This document shows, one piece after another, positions 1 through 9,558 of a stretch of DNA of 64,000 bases; the stretch's first letter is position 1; each line of letters starts with the position of its first letter. The DNA is taken from NCBI RefSeq assembly GCF_010550675.1, contig NZ_JAAGOA010000001.1:370971-434970 (forward strand), read 5' to 3'. A program made the position numbers and the translations under genes. The notes below the pieces were generated by a model. That model did not search any database, was not told where the DNA came from, and saw only the letters and a program-made list of their open reading frames with translations. Origin of the DNA: Phytoactinopolyspora halotolerans. Its GTDB lineage: Bacteria > Actinomycetota > Actinomycetes > Jiangellales > Jiangellaceae.

Positions 1-579
1 GGCCTGGAGCTCGCGGACCTCGTCACCGGTGTCGCCGTGCTGGAGGATCGGTGGACCGGCCACGATGCGGTTGTGCAGTTCGTCGTCGGTGGGTTCCCGG
101 GTCATGGAGACGAGCGTGTCCCACGTCTGCTCGTCGACCTCTCCGGTCGCGTCGTACCCACGCTTGTCCTGGAACCCGGAGACGGCCTCCACGGTCACAT
201 CGTCGTACTCGCCGGTGATGTCGGGCGCGTACCACTCGATCTGCTTCAGGCGCGCCTGCAGTTCGCGCACGTCATCGCCGGTGTCTCCGGCGGCCATCAT
301 CGCCTCGGGAGTCGGCGACTCGGTGGGCTCCGGCGTCGTGGTCGGCTCAGGGGTCTCGGTGGGTTCAGGTGTAGCGGTCGGCGACGGCGTCACCTTGGTC
401 GACGCCGCATCGATCGGGTCCGGGGATTCGGTGGATGCTTGCGACGTAGGCGTGCCGGGATCTGAACCCGCCGTGGCGTCGTCGTCGCCGAGCTGGCTCA
501 GGCCGTACGCGCCTCCCACGCCCACGGCAGCCGCGACGACCACCGACACAACACCGACGGCCAACTTGTTTCCGCGCAT
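1..579 (-). CDS. Secreted peptidoglycan-binding protein, C-terminus cut by window edge
   Basis: The frame is open from the ATG at 579 to the window edge (193 codons, no stop), so the 3' part of the gene is missing. The N-terminus has a hydrophobic signal or anchor segment (residues about 5-25). A Thr/Pro/Glu-rich linker with PEPTETPEPT-type repeats follows (about 45-85). Then comes a peptidoglycan_binding_1 domain (GDTGDDVRELQARL to about residue 155) and the start of a second one (GDTGDEVRELQA). This layout is typical of exported cell-wall enzymes, where the wall-binding modules precede or follow a catalytic domain such as an L,D-transpeptidase or amidase. No catalytic domain is visible in the part present. 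The catalytic class is therefore unknown. Confidence 0.85.
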   Translation of the reverse strand, partial: MRGNKLAVGVVSVVVAAAVGVGGAYGLSQLGDDDATAGSDPGTPTSQASTESPDPIDAASTKVTPSPTATPEPTETPEPTTTPEPTESPTPEAMMAAGDTGDDVRELQARLKQIEWYAPDITGEYDDVTVEAVSGFQDKRGYDATGEVDEQTWDTLVSMTREPTDDELHNRIVAGPPILQHGDTGDEVRELQA

Positions 580-932
580 CACGAACCTCTACCTCTGATT
601 CCGTACTGAACGACGTCCGGTTACGCCGCCCCCCAAGAGACATGACGCCCATAATGCCCGGGAGGTTGCATGGATTGAACCAGAGTCCGGATCACGAGTC
701 GAACTCGATGTCGTGACGTGCAGATGTGGAGTGGGTAGCGTCCAGGGAAACGAGCCATGGAAGAGAACGCCTTACAGGGACGTTATGTGGTTTCGGGTAC
801 TTCTACCCGGCACAGCGTGGTGCCTGGTCACGACCTACATGGAGGCTGCTCGGCGACGTGTGACCGGTTGGCCGGGCGCCGCGCGGACCGGCGCGGCGGG
901 AACGGCTGAAGCAGCAGCGGCGAAAGGGGAAC
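580..932. other. Intergenic region between divergent genes
   Basis: This 353-bp gap separates the minus-strand wall protein from mshA. It must hold both promoters. I see no convincing -35/-10 pair. An imperfect palindrome lies at 692-716: TCACGA and TCGTGA arms flank two TCGA units. The mshA ribosome-binding site (AAAGGGGA) is at the right edge. Short open frames here lack a ribosome-binding site or coding character. Confidence 0.4.
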
Positions 933-2258
933 ATGCGGGTGCCTGGCACGGGACGCACCATCGGTGGCAGAGCTGGAGACCCGTTCCGTCCTCGTCGGGT
1001 AGCGATGCTCAGCGTGCACACGTCCCCCCTGGACCGGCCGGGCGGCGGTGACGCCGGCGGGATGAACGTGTACGTCCTGCACCTGGCGAAACAACTCGCG
1101 CGGCTCGACGTTGAGGTCGAGATCTTCACCCGAGCCACATCGTCCCGATCCGTGCCGGTGGTCGAGGCGTGTCCAGGGGTGACGGTGCGGCACGTCGAGA
1201 CGGGACCGGGCAGGCAGCCGACCAAGGAGAGCCTGTCCGCGCGATTACACCGGTTCGCATCCGCCGTGTTGCGGGTCGAAGCCGCCCACGGGCGCGGCCA
1301 TTACGACATGGTGCACTCGCACTACTGGCTGTCCGGCCAGGTGGGCGGCGTGGTGGCGGAACATTGGGGCGTGCCGCTCGTGCATTCGATGCACACGATG
1401 GCCAAAGTGAAGAACCTCGCGCTCGCCGCCGGCGACGAGCCGGAGCCACCGGCGCGCGAAGCCGGGGAGGAAGGCGTGGTTTCGGCGTCCGACCTGCTGA
1501 TCGCCAATGCCGACGACGAGGCGCACCAGCTGGTCCGTCTTTACGGTGCCGACCCTGATCAAGTGGCGACGGTCTGGCCGGGCGTGGACCTGGCGACGTT
1601 CACCCCGGGGCGCCGGCAGCGCGCGCGTGCCCGGCTGGGACTCGCTCCCGACGCTGTGGTGCTGCTGTACGCAGGTCGGATCCAGCCGCTCAAAGCCCCG
1701 GATGTGCTCATCCGCGCGGCGGCGCGGCTGCTCGCGGTGCGGCCGCAGCTGCGCAGCCGTCTGCTGGTGCCGGTGGTCGGCGGTCCCTCCGGCAATGGCC
1801 TCGCCCGCCCGCACGGCCTGGTCGACCTGGCCCGTGAGCTCCGGGTGGATGATGTCGTGCGATTCCACCCGCCGGTGGAGCAGTCGGTGCTCGCCGACTG
1901 GTACCGGGCCGCCGACCTGACCGTCGTTCCCTCATACAACGAGTCGTTCGGGTTGGTGGCGCTGGAGTCGCAGGCGTGTGGCACGCCCGTGCTGGCGTCG
2001 TCGGTCGGCGGTCTGCGCACGGCGGTCGCGGATGGCGTATCCGGCGTGCTTCTCGCCGATCATGAACCCGACACCTGGGCGCGCACTATGGGGGAACTCA
2101 TCGATGACCCGGCCCGGATGCGCCGGCTCCAGTCGGGTGCCGTGGCGCACGCGTCGCGATTCGGATGGGACGCCACGGCCGCGAGTACGCTCGACGCATA
2201 CGCGGTGGCATGCGAGCGTCGTCGGGCGGAGTTCTTCGAGGCGGTGACATGTCGGTGA
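933..2258 (+). CDS. mshA: D-inositol-3-phosphate glycosyltransferase MshA (mycothiol synthesis)
   Basis: This GT4-family, GT-B-fold retaining glycosyltransferase (441 aa) transfers GlcNAc from UDP-GlcNAc to 1L-myo-inositol 1-phosphate. That is the first step of mycothiol synthesis in the cytosol. Visible signatures are the N-terminal nucleotide-fold motif SLDRPGGGDAGGMNVYV-like stretch at about residues 27-50, the acceptor-region SHYWLSGQ (about 130), and the C-terminal E-x7-E motif in NESFGLVALESQACGTP (about 337). The length matches the family. The ATG at 933 follows an AAAGGGGA ribosome-binding site, and the YbjN-like gene overlaps its 3' end by 10 bp. A role in thiol and redox buffering follows from the family. 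Confidence 0.95.
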   Translation: MRVPGTGRTIGGRAGDPFRPRRVAMLSVHTSPLDRPGGGDAGGMNVYVLHLAKQLARLDVEVEIFTRATSSRSVPVVEACPGVTVRHVETGPGRQPTKESLSARLHRFASAVLRVEAAHGRGHYDMVHSHYWLSGQVGGVVAEHWGVPLVHSMHTMAKVKNLALAAGDEPEPPAREAGEEGVVSASDLLIANADDEAHQLVRLYGADPDQVATVWPGVDLATFTPGRRQRARARLGLAPDAVVLLYAGRIQPLKAPDVLIRAAARLLAVRPQLRSRLLVPVVGGPSGNGLARPHGLVDLARELRVDDVVRFHPPVEQSVLADWYRAADLTVVPSYNESFGLVALESQACGTPVLASSVGGLRTAVADGVSGVLLADHEPDTWARTMGELIDDPARMRRLQSGAVAHASRFGWDATAASTLDAYAVACERRRAEFFEAVTCR

Positions 2259-2755
2259 ACGACACTCACGCGCGCGAGATCGTGCGCGACTACCTCCGAT
2301 CGGCCGGCCAGCCCTGGGAGGAGAGCGCGCCCGGCGTCTTCTCGGTGGAACTCCCCGGGGAGCGCAAGCTCAAGACAGCGTGCAGTCTCGCCGCGCGCGA
2401 TCACAGCCTCGTCGTCAACGCCTTCGTGGCGCGACGGCCCGATGAGAACCACGACGCCGTCCACCGCTGGCTGCTGGAACGCAACGCGCGGCTATCCGGC
2501 ATCGCCTTCGCGGTCGACCGGGCCGGCGACATCTACCTGGTGGCCCGCCTGCCGCTGCACGCCGTCACGCCCGACGAGCTGGACCGGCTCCTCGGCGCGA
2601 TCCTCGATACGGCGGACACGTCGTTCAACACCATCCTCGAGCTCGGGTTCGCCGAGTCGATCCGGCAAGAATGGAGATGGCGGCTCTCTCGCGGTGAGTC
2701 CACCCGTAACCTCGCCGCGTTCGAGCACCTCCGCCCCGACCAACTCGAACCGTGA
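2249..2755 (+). CDS. YbjN domain-containing protein
   Basis: This 168-aa protein belongs to the YbjN family, small alpha/beta proteins related to type III secretion chaperone folds. Its biochemical role is unproven. The ATG at 2249 lies inside the mshA end (10-bp overlap) after GAGGCGGTG, so translation is probably coupled. In actinobacteria this family often sits between mshA and phosphoglycerate mutase, exactly as here, which supports it as a real conserved gene. The C-terminus (SIRQEWRWRLSRGE) is basic and aromatic. There is no signal peptide or membrane segment, so it is probably cytosolic. An upstream in-frame ATG (2165) is disfavoured because it would overlap most of the mshA C-terminus. 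Confidence 0.8.
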   Translation: MSVNDTHAREIVRDYLRSAGQPWEESAPGVFSVELPGERKLKTACSLAARDHSLVVNAFVARRPDENHDAVHRWLLERNARLSGIAFAVDRAGDIYLVARLPLHAVTPDELDRLLGAILDTADTSFNTILELGFAESIRQEWRWRLSRGESTRNLAAFEHLRPDQLEP

Positions 2756-2773
2756 GAAAGAGCTGAGCCCTAC

Positions 2774-2874
2774 GCGCGGGCGAGGGGAACCCTTCATGGT
2801 GTGGCGGGCATCAGCGAGGACGAGCTCCAGCGAGGACGAGTCTGCTGGGCGGGAAGGGTTCCCCTCGCCCGCGC
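2774..2874. repeat. Perfect 22-bp inverted repeat with a 57-nt loop shared with 56853-56954
   Basis: The arms at 2774-2795 and 2853-2874 are exact reverse complements (22 bp, starting GCGCGGGCGAGG). They enclose a 57-nt loop beginning ATGGTGTGGCGGGCATC. The loop is about 80% identical to the loop of the hairpin at 56853-56954, although the stems are unrelated. The element starts 19 bp after the YbjN-like gene stop and ends 73 bp before gpmA. There is no T-tract after the stem, so an intrinsic terminator is not obvious. It is most simply a 3'-end element of the mshA operon. Confidence 0.85.
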
Positions 2875-2947
2875 CACCGGAGCGGCTTTCATCACGTATC
2901 GCCGGGGCGCAGGCCGCTCGATGCGCCCCTCTCGCTACGCTCGGGGT

Positions 2948-3694
2948 ATGACCTACCGCTTGGTGCTGCTCCGCCACGGCGAGAGCGAATGGAACGCGAA
3001 GAACCTCTTCACCGGCTGGGTCGATGTCGACCTGACCGCCGCGGGCGAGGCCGAGGCACGGCGCGGCGGCGAGCTGCTCGCGGAACGCGGAATCCTCCCT
3101 GACGTGCTGCACACGAGCGTGTTGCGGCGTGCCGTCCGGACCGCCAACATCGCCCTCGATGTGGCCGATCGGCTGTGGGTGCCGGTCCGCCGCTCCTGGC
3201 GGCTGAACGAGCGACACTACGGGGCTCTGCAGGGCAAGAACAAGAAGCAGACGCTGGAGACCTACGGCGAGGAGCAGTTCATGCTGTGGCGCCGGTCGTA
3301 CGACACGCCGCCCCCGCCGATCGAGGATGACGACGAGTACGCGCAGACCGGCGACCCGCGCTACGCGGACCTTCCGCCAGAGCTGCTGCCGCGTACCGAA
3401 TGCCTCAAGGACGTCCTGGAACGCGCCCTCCCGTACTGGTACGACGCGATCGTTCCGGAGCTGCGCCGCGGCCTCACGGTTGCCGTGGCGGCGCACGGGA
3501 ACTCCCTGCGCGCGCTGGTGAAGCACCTCGACGACATCTCCGACGAGGCCATCGCCGGGTTGAACATCCCCACCGGGGTGCCGCTCGTCTACGAACTCGA
3601 CGAGTCGTTGCGTCCGGTCACCAGGGGCGGCGAATACCTCGACCCGGATGCCGCGGCCGCGGCGATCGAAGCGGTCAAGAACCAGGGCCGCTAG
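2948..3694 (+). CDS. gpmA: 2,3-bisphosphoglycerate-dependent phosphoglycerate mutase
   Basis: This 248-aa cytosolic glycolytic enzyme interconverts 3- and 2-phosphoglycerate through a phosphohistidine. The signature [10 protein letters not shown] gives catalytic His10. The second conserved His lies in [15 protein letters not shown] near residue 183. The [11 protein letters not shown] and [11 protein letters not shown] motifs are characteristic of the dPGM branch. I chose the ATG at 2948 because the family begins here. The open frame runs on upstream to 2801 only because the hairpin at 2774-2874 happens to lack stops. The ribosome-binding site is weak (CGGGG). Confidence 0.95.
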   Translation: MTYRLVLLRHGESEWNAKNLFTGWVDVDLTAAGEAEARRGGELLAERGILPDVLHTSVLRRAVRTANIALDVADRLWVPVRRSWRLNERHYGALQGKNKKQTLETYGEEQFMLWRRSYDTPPPPIEDDDEYAQTGDPRYADLPPELLPRTECLKDVLERALPYWYDAIVPELRRGLTVAVAAHGNSLRALVKHLDDISDEAIAGLNIPTGVPLVYELDESLRPVTRGGEYLDPDAAAAAIEAVKNQGR

Positions 3695-3837
3695 GGCGGC
3701 AGCAGCCGCTGGGCGGCCGGTATCCGTGGACGGTGCCGGTCGCCTGCCGGCCTCCGGGATAGATCCGTGCGTGCCGGCTGCCTACGCGGGCACGGCCGGT
3801 GACGGTGCGGTGGTCCGTACCGGCGCGAGCGGCTCCG

Positions 3838-4485
3838 TCAGGCCGACTGGATCTCCCCGGTGACGAGGTAACGGACGTGGCCGGCGATCTCCACCGCGTG
3901 GTCCGCGAACCGCTCGTAATACCGGCCGAGCAACGCGATGTCCACCGCCGGTTCCACGCCGCGGTCCCACGCGTCGTCGAGCAGCACCAAGAAGAGCGAC
4001 CGGTGCAGCCGGTCCATCTCGTTGTCGTCCCGGGAGAGTTCGGCGGCGGAGGTCAGGTCGTGGGTGCGCAGGACCTCGCCGGCTTTCTGCGCCATCTCCT
4101 CCGCCGTCTTGCCCATCGCGGCGAACGTCTCCCTCAGCTCGGCCGGAACGGCGTGATCGGGGTAGCGCATCCGGGCGATCTTGGCGATGTGGACGGCGAG
4201 GTCGCCCATGCGCTCGATATCCGCGGTGGTGCGCAGTGCCGCCGTCACCATCCGCAGCTCGCTGGCCACCGGGCCCTGGGTCGCCATCAGTTCGATGGTC
4301 AGTTCGTCGATCTCCAGCTGATCGCGGTTGATGGGCGCGTCGCCGCCGACCACCTTCTCCGCCTGCTCCAGGTCGGCATCGAGCAGCGCCCGGGTGGCGA
4401 GGTGCATCTGCTCACCGGCCTTGCGGATCATGCCGACCAGACGGCCGGTGACGGCGTCGAGCTGTTCGCGGTACGCGTCGCGCAT
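3838..4485 (-). CDS. phoU: Phosphate signalling complex protein PhoU
   Basis: This 215-aa all-helical protein carries two PhoU repeats, each with an E/D-rich metal-binding motif (LRMVTAALRTTADIERMGD near residue 85; YYERFADHAVEIAGH near 190). PhoU links the Pst phosphate transporter to a histidine kinase and represses the Pho response when phosphate is plentiful. The ATG at 4485 gives the canonical MRDAYREQLD start; an in-frame extension upstream to 4617 would run through the promoter and PHO box. It is divergent from senX3-regX3, the standard actinobacterial arrangement, so it is probably co-regulated through the PHO box at 4570-4602. Confidence 0.93.
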   Translation of the reverse strand: MRDAYREQLDAVTGRLVGMIRKAGEQMHLATRALLDADLEQAEKVVGGDAPINRDQLEIDELTIELMATQGPVASELRMVTAALRTTADIERMGDLAVHIAKIARMRYPDHAVPAELRETFAAMGKTAEEMAQKAGEVLRTHDLTSAAELSRDDNEMDRLHRSLFLVLLDDAWDRGVEPAVDIALLGRYYERFADHAVEIAGHVRYLVTGEIQSA

Positions 4486-4569
4486 AAGATCGTCGTCCTG
4501 TCGTGAGGCTTCAGGGTTACAGTGTGCCAGGCGGCCAGGGTAGGACTTCCCGTTGGGATACCGGGCGGC

Positions 4570-4602
4570 AAAAGGTGAACCTGCTAAGAAATGCCGGTGA
4601 AC
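4570..4602 (-). promoter_or_regulatory. PHO box: 11-bp direct repeats in the phoU/senX3 intergenic region
   Basis: Read on the minus strand, GTTCACC occurs at 4602-4596 and again at 4580-4574, exactly 22 bp apart. A degenerate unit (TTTCTTA) sits at the intermediate 11-bp register. Actinobacterial PhoP/RegX3-type regulators bind 11-bp direct repeats with a GTTCACC core, so this reads as a three-unit PHO box. It lies 45 bp upstream of the senX3 start and 85 bp upstream of phoU. Autoregulation of both transcripts is inferred. Confidence 0.75.
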
Positions 4603-4646
4603 ATCACAGCTCAACACCTGCGCGAAGAGCCCGATAAGGCGGTTTC

Positions 4647-5848
<1,202 letters not shown>

Positions 5849-5852
<4 letters not shown>

Positions 5853-6529
5853 CTCGAGTGCTCGTCGTCGAGGATGAGGAGTCCTTCAGCGACGCACTGT
5901 CGTACATGCTGAAGAAAGAGGGTTTCGAGGTGGCGGTCGCGGCCACCGGTGACGAAGCCCTGGACGAGTTCGACCGCGCCGGTGCCGATCTCGTCCTGCT
6001 CGACCTCATGCTGCCCGGTGTTCCTGGCACCGAGGTCTGCCGCCAGCTGCGGCAACGCTCCACCGTGCCGGTGATCATGCTGACCGCCAAGGACTCGGAG
6101 GTCGACAAGGTGGTCGGCCTCGAACTCGGCGCGGATGACTACGTCACCAAGCCGTTCTCCTCGCGAGAGCTCGTCGCCCGGATCCGCGCCGTGCTCCGAC
6201 GCGGAACGGAAGCGACGGAGACCAGTCCGGCGATCCTGGAGGCCGGGCCGGTCCGGATGGATGTCGAACGACACGTGGTCTCGGTCAACGGTGAGACGGT
6301 GCGGCTGCCGCTGAAGGAGTTCGAGCTGCTCGAACTGCTCCTGCGCAACGCCGGCCGGGTGCTGACCCGGGCGCAGCTGATCGACCGGATCTGGGGCGCC
6401 GACTACGTCGGTGATACGAAGACGCTGGACGTCCACGTGAAGAGGTTACGAGCCAAGATCGAGCCCGACCCGACGACACCGACGTATCTGCTCACCGTCC
6501 GCGGTCTCGGCTACAAGCTGGAGACGTGA
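5849..6529 (+). CDS. regX3: OmpR-family response regulator RegX3
   Basis: This 226-aa regulator has a receiver domain (residues 1-120) with phospho-acceptor Asp52 in LLDLMLPG, the conserved Thr in MLTAKDS, and Lys101 in YVTKPFSS. An OmpR/PhoB winged-helix DNA-binding domain follows (about 130-226; RAQLIDRIWG, LDVHVKRLRAKIE, VRGLGYKLE). It overlaps senX3 by 4 bp (GTGA), so translation is coupled. It probably binds the GTTCACC repeats upstream of senX3. Its last 38 bp overlap the convergent sulfatase gene. Confidence 0.95.
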
Positions 6530-7937
6530 GGTCGGCAGAACCCGTGGCGCGACGCCGCTGGTCTTCCTTGGCGCGCCGGTCGGTGGTCTCCGGATCGACG
6601 ACGCGCCGCAGCTCCGCGTCCAACTGGCCGACCGCGGCCGCGTAGTCCGGATCGCCGGCGAGGTCTACCCGTTCCAGGGGATCGTTCACCACGTCGAACA
6701 GTTGCGGTGGGTGGTGGACGTAGTAGCAGTACTTGTATCGGCCCAGCTTCAGCATGAATCCACCGTCGACCATGCCTTGGGCGTGATATTGCGACAGGAC
6801 GGGCCGCGTCGCGCGCGACCCTTCGGGCAAGGAGAGCAGGCTGCGTCCGGGAAGGGACGGCTCCGGAGACAGACCGGCCAGATCCCGGAGGGTGGGCAAG
6901 AGGTCAATCAGGCTGACGTCCGCGGTGACTCGCCGCCGCCGTGGCTCCTCGTGCAGGTCTCCGGGGGTGCGGACGATCAGCGGAACCTTGACGGCGGGCT
7001 CGTAGAACACCTGCTTCTGCCAGATGCCGTGGTGACCGGCCATCTCACCGTGGTCGCTGGTGTAGATGACCACCGTGCGATCTCGGAGCGACGAGCCGTC
7101 GACCTCGTCGAGCAGCCGCCCGACCTGATGGTCCAGGTGGCTGATCAGGGCCCAGTAGCACGCCGTCGCCTCGCGCTGCAGGTCCGGGCCGGGCGGCTCG
7201 TCGTTACGGAACGCACGGCGCACCTGCGCGATCACCGGATGCTGGGCTTGGACGCTCTCGTCCCAGGTCGGCGGAAGCTCCACCGTCGCCGGGTCGTATG
7301 CGGCGAGGAACTCTGGCGGCGCCACCAGCGGAAAGTGCGGATGCATGTATCCGACATAGAGCAGGAACGGTCGGTCGCCTGGCCGCCGTGCCCGGCCGCG
7401 AAGGTACTCCACGGCCGCATCCGTGGCGTTCACGTCGTGCCGCGTGTGCACATGCTCCGCCGCGCCGACCTCGGTGACGTGTGAGTTGCTCCCCCGTCGC
7501 CACTCCGGCACCCGGCGCGGCGGGCGTCCGTCGTGGGTGATCCAGAAGTCGAGATCGTCCGTCAGCCGTCGATCGAAACCGAGCAACCGGTCGGGTCCGT
7601 TGAAATGCGTCCGGCCGGCGAGGACGGTCTCGTACCCGGCGGCACGCAGATGATGTCCCCAGCTGCGAAACCCCGCCCCGGGAAGGACGCCGTTGTCCCA
7701 CGCCCCGATGTCATGGACATGCCGCCCGGACAGCATCGAGAGCCGGGACGGCACGCACATCGGACTCGGACAGTAAGCGTTCTCATACAGGGTTCCCTCG
7801 GCCGCGAGGCGGTCGAGGTTCGGTGTCTGAACCACCGGGTGGCCGTAACATCCGCTCGCGGCCGCCGCGTGCTCGTCGGAGAGGACGACGACGATGTTCG
7901 GCGCATCCTGGTTGGTCCGTTCCGGTTCACCGTCCAC
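6492..7937 (-). CDS. Type I sulfatase (formylglycine-dependent), last gene of the sialidase operon
   Basis: This S1-family sulfatase (481 aa from GTG 7937) hydrolyses sulfate esters of sugars or related compounds. The modification motif is C61-V-P-S-R, so Cys61 would be converted to formylglycine. Metal and substrate residues appear in NIVVVLSDEHA, VIYTSDHGEM and WQKQVFYEP. There is no signal peptide, so it is probably cytosolic and acts on imported sugars. A GTG at 7952 is an alternative start; 7937 has the better purine-rich lead (GGGGGCAG) and follows the nanA-like stop by 19 bp. Its 3' end overlaps convergent regX3 by 38 bp. The substrate is not identifiable, but the operon points to a sulfated sialoglycan fragment. 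Confidence 0.85.
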   Translation of the reverse strand: MDGEPERTNQDAPNIVVVLSDEHAAAASGCYGHPVVQTPNLDRLAAEGTLYENAYCPSPMCVPSRLSMLSGRHVHDIGAWDNGVLPGAGFRSWGHHLRAAGYETVLAGRTHFNGPDRLLGFDRRLTDDLDFWITHDGRPPRRVPEWRRGSNSHVTEVGAAEHVHTRHDVNATDAAVEYLRGRARRPGDRPFLLYVGYMHPHFPLVAPPEFLAAYDPATVELPPTWDESVQAQHPVIAQVRRAFRNDEPPGPDLQREATACYWALISHLDHQVGRLLDEVDGSSLRDRTVVIYTSDHGEMAGHHGIWQKQVFYEPAVKVPLIVRTPGDLHEEPRRRRVTADVSLIDLLPTLRDLAGLSPEPSLPGRSLLSLPEGSRATRPVLSQYHAQGMVDGGFMLKLGRYKYCYYVHHPPQLFDVVNDPLERVDLAGDPDYAAAVGQLDAELRRVVDPETTDRRAKEDQRRRATGSADLTSPACSRDRGR

Positions 7938-7956
7938 GGCAGCTGCCCCCACGCCA

Positions 7957-8841
7957 CTACAGGAAGGGTGTCTCGGCGACGATGCGGGCCACGACGTCGT
8001 CGTCGTCCGGCCGTAACTGCTCGATCGGTCTCCGAGGCGCACCGACCTCGAAGCCCTGAGCGCGCAACACGGCTCGGGCGAACGCGACGTTGTCGAAGCG
8101 GGTACCGGCGTGGATCACCGCGTTGGCCTCCGCCTGAAGCCGAGCCGCGGCCTGGGCGTCACCGGCCTCGAGCACCTCCATGATCCGGACGAACTGCCTG
8201 GCCATGAAGTTGTACGTGCTGCCGATCGCGCCGCTGGCGCCGGCGAGCAGGCCATGCACGCAGACCTCGTCCGCGCCGTTGAAGATCGCGACGTCGTCGC
8301 CGCAGAGCGCCCGCAGTTGCTGAAGCTCGTAGACGTCGCGGGAGGTGTACTTGAAGCCGGCCACGTTCTGGTGCGCCGCCAAGTCCACGAACAGTCGGAA
8401 CGTGGTGTCGTCGCCGCCGGCCATCGGCAGGTGGTAAGGCAGGAAGGGCACGGGCGACGCGTCGGCGATATCAAGGAAATGCCGGCGCACCTGCTCTGGC
8501 CCGTGCTGGTAGTAGAACGGCCCCACCGCGGAGACCGCGACGGCGCCGGCGGATGCCGCGTCCCGCGCCAGGGCGATACACGTCGCGGTGTCAGGAGCTC
8601 CGACGTGTGCGATCACCGGTACGCGGCCGGCCACCGTCTCCGCCACCAGAGCCGTGAACGACGTCCGCTCCGTGGGCGACTGCAGCGGACCCTCGCCCGT
8701 CGTCCCGCCCAGGTACACGCCGTTGATGCCCTGGTCGAGCAGGGCGTCGACGAGCTTGCGGGTCACGCCCTCGGCGATCCGGCCGTCCGCGCCGTACGGC
8801 GTCACAAGCGCCGGGATGATCCCGTGAAGGTCGATGGTCAC
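7957..8841 (-). CDS. nanA: N-acetylneuraminate lyase-like class I aldolase (DHDPS/NAL family)
   Basis: This 294-aa TIM-barrel Schiff-base aldolase has catalytic Lys164 in AGFKYTSRD and catalytic Tyr136 in PYHLP. The GGTTGEG pyruvate-binding loop is at residues 45-51, and GSTYNFM near 207 is a neuraminate-lyase-like signature. The expected reaction is sialic acid to N-acetylmannosamine plus pyruvate. The GTG at 8841 is preceded by GGAGG. The two sialidases and the importer in the same operon favour lyase over dihydrodipicolinate synthase. No nanE or nanK homologue is adjacent, so the later steps must be encoded elsewhere. Substrate assignment rests on context and the YHLP motif. Confidence 0.8.
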   Translation of the reverse strand: MTIDLHGIIPALVTPYGADGRIAEGVTRKLVDALLDQGINGVYLGGTTGEGPLQSPTERTSFTALVAETVAGRVPVIAHVGAPDTATCIALARDAASAGAVAVSAVGPFYYQHGPEQVRRHFLDIADASPVPFLPYHLPMAGGDDTTFRLFVDLAAHQNVAGFKYTSRDVYELQQLRALCGDDVAIFNGADEVCVHGLLAGASGAIGSTYNFMARQFVRIMEVLEAGDAQAAARLQAEANAVIHAGTRFDNVAFARAVLRAQGFEVGAPRRPIEQLRPDDDDVVARIVAETPFL

Positions 8842-8886
8842 GTGTCCTCCATATGTGTGTATGAGCTGCCATGTCGCCGCTCAGGT

Positions 8887-9558
8887 TCATTGGTCGCGCT
8901 TGAGCGACTTGCGGATTCCGCTGAAGTGCTCATGGACGGCGGCCGTCATCCGGGTGGCGTCGCCGGAGTGGATCGCGGCGAGGATGTCCCGGTGCACCTC
9001 GACCGAGTGATGATCCCCGGCGGGCAATTCGCTCTCCAGCCGGTGGAAGAGATCCCAGAACAACTCCAGCAGCGCCGTCACCAGGCCGTTCTCCAGCGGA
9101 GCGAACAGTCGCACGTGAAAGCGGCGGTCCACCTCGGCGAATGTCTGATGGCGACGGTGCGCCGCGTCCATCTCCTCGACCAGCGCGTCCAACTCGGACA
9201 ACTCCGCATCCGACACCAGCTTCGAGACCGCGACGATCAGTCCGCCCTCGATAGCCTCGCGTACCTGCAACAGGTCGATCAACGAGTGGCCGCCGATGCC
9301 AAAGCTGTACGGCAGCTGCTGCAAGATGGCATCGAACGAGAACTCGCTCACGAACAACCCGCGACCGGCGACGGCGCGCACCACACCGAGGGTCTCCAGG
9401 CTCTTCGTCGCCTCCCGTAGCGAGAGACGGCTGATGCCCAGCTCGTCGGCCAGGTCGCTCTCAGCAGGGAGCGCCGCGCCGGGACGCAGATCGTTGTCGC
9501 GGATGTAGTCGCGCAGTCGTTGCTGAGCTGCCTGGTAGAGCGGACGCCTCATGCTCAT
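8887..9558 (-). CDS. FadR-subfamily GntR transcriptional regulator of the sialidase operon
   Basis: This 223-aa protein has an N-terminal winged HTH (residues about 5-70; AESDLADELGISRLSLREATKSL) and a C-terminal all-helical FCD ligand-binding domain. The FCD domain carries candidate metal or ligand residues (EVDRRFHVRL, HRDILAAIHSGD). ATG 9558 forms a 4-bp ATGA overlap with the preceding ATPase stop; an upstream extension to 9726 would lie wholly inside that ATPase. Position within the operon suggests it senses sialic acid or a sulfated derivative. The 18-bp palindrome at the operon promoter (20801-20818) is its likely target. Both statements are inference. Confidence 0.88.
   Translation of the reverse strand: MSMRRPLYQAAQQRLRDYIRDNDLRPGAALPAESDLADELGISRLSLREATKSLETLGVVRAVAGRGLFVSEFSFDAILQQLPYSFGIGGHSLIDLLQVREAIEGGLIVAVSKLVSDAELSELDALVEEMDAAHRRHQTFAEVDRRFHVRLFAPLENGLVTALLELFWDLFHRLESELPAGDHHSVEVHRDILAAIHSGDATRMTAAVHEHFSGIRKSLKRDQ

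Noticed and set aside
713..1051. Plus-strand frame upstream of and overlapping the mshA start
   Set aside because: It overlaps the mshA N-terminus out of frame, has no ribosome-binding site and shows random-like composition.
2492..3526. Minus-strand open frame of 344 codons across the hairpin and gpmA
   Set aside because: It is antisense to gpmA and the YbjN-like gene. It exists only because the hairpin lacks stops.
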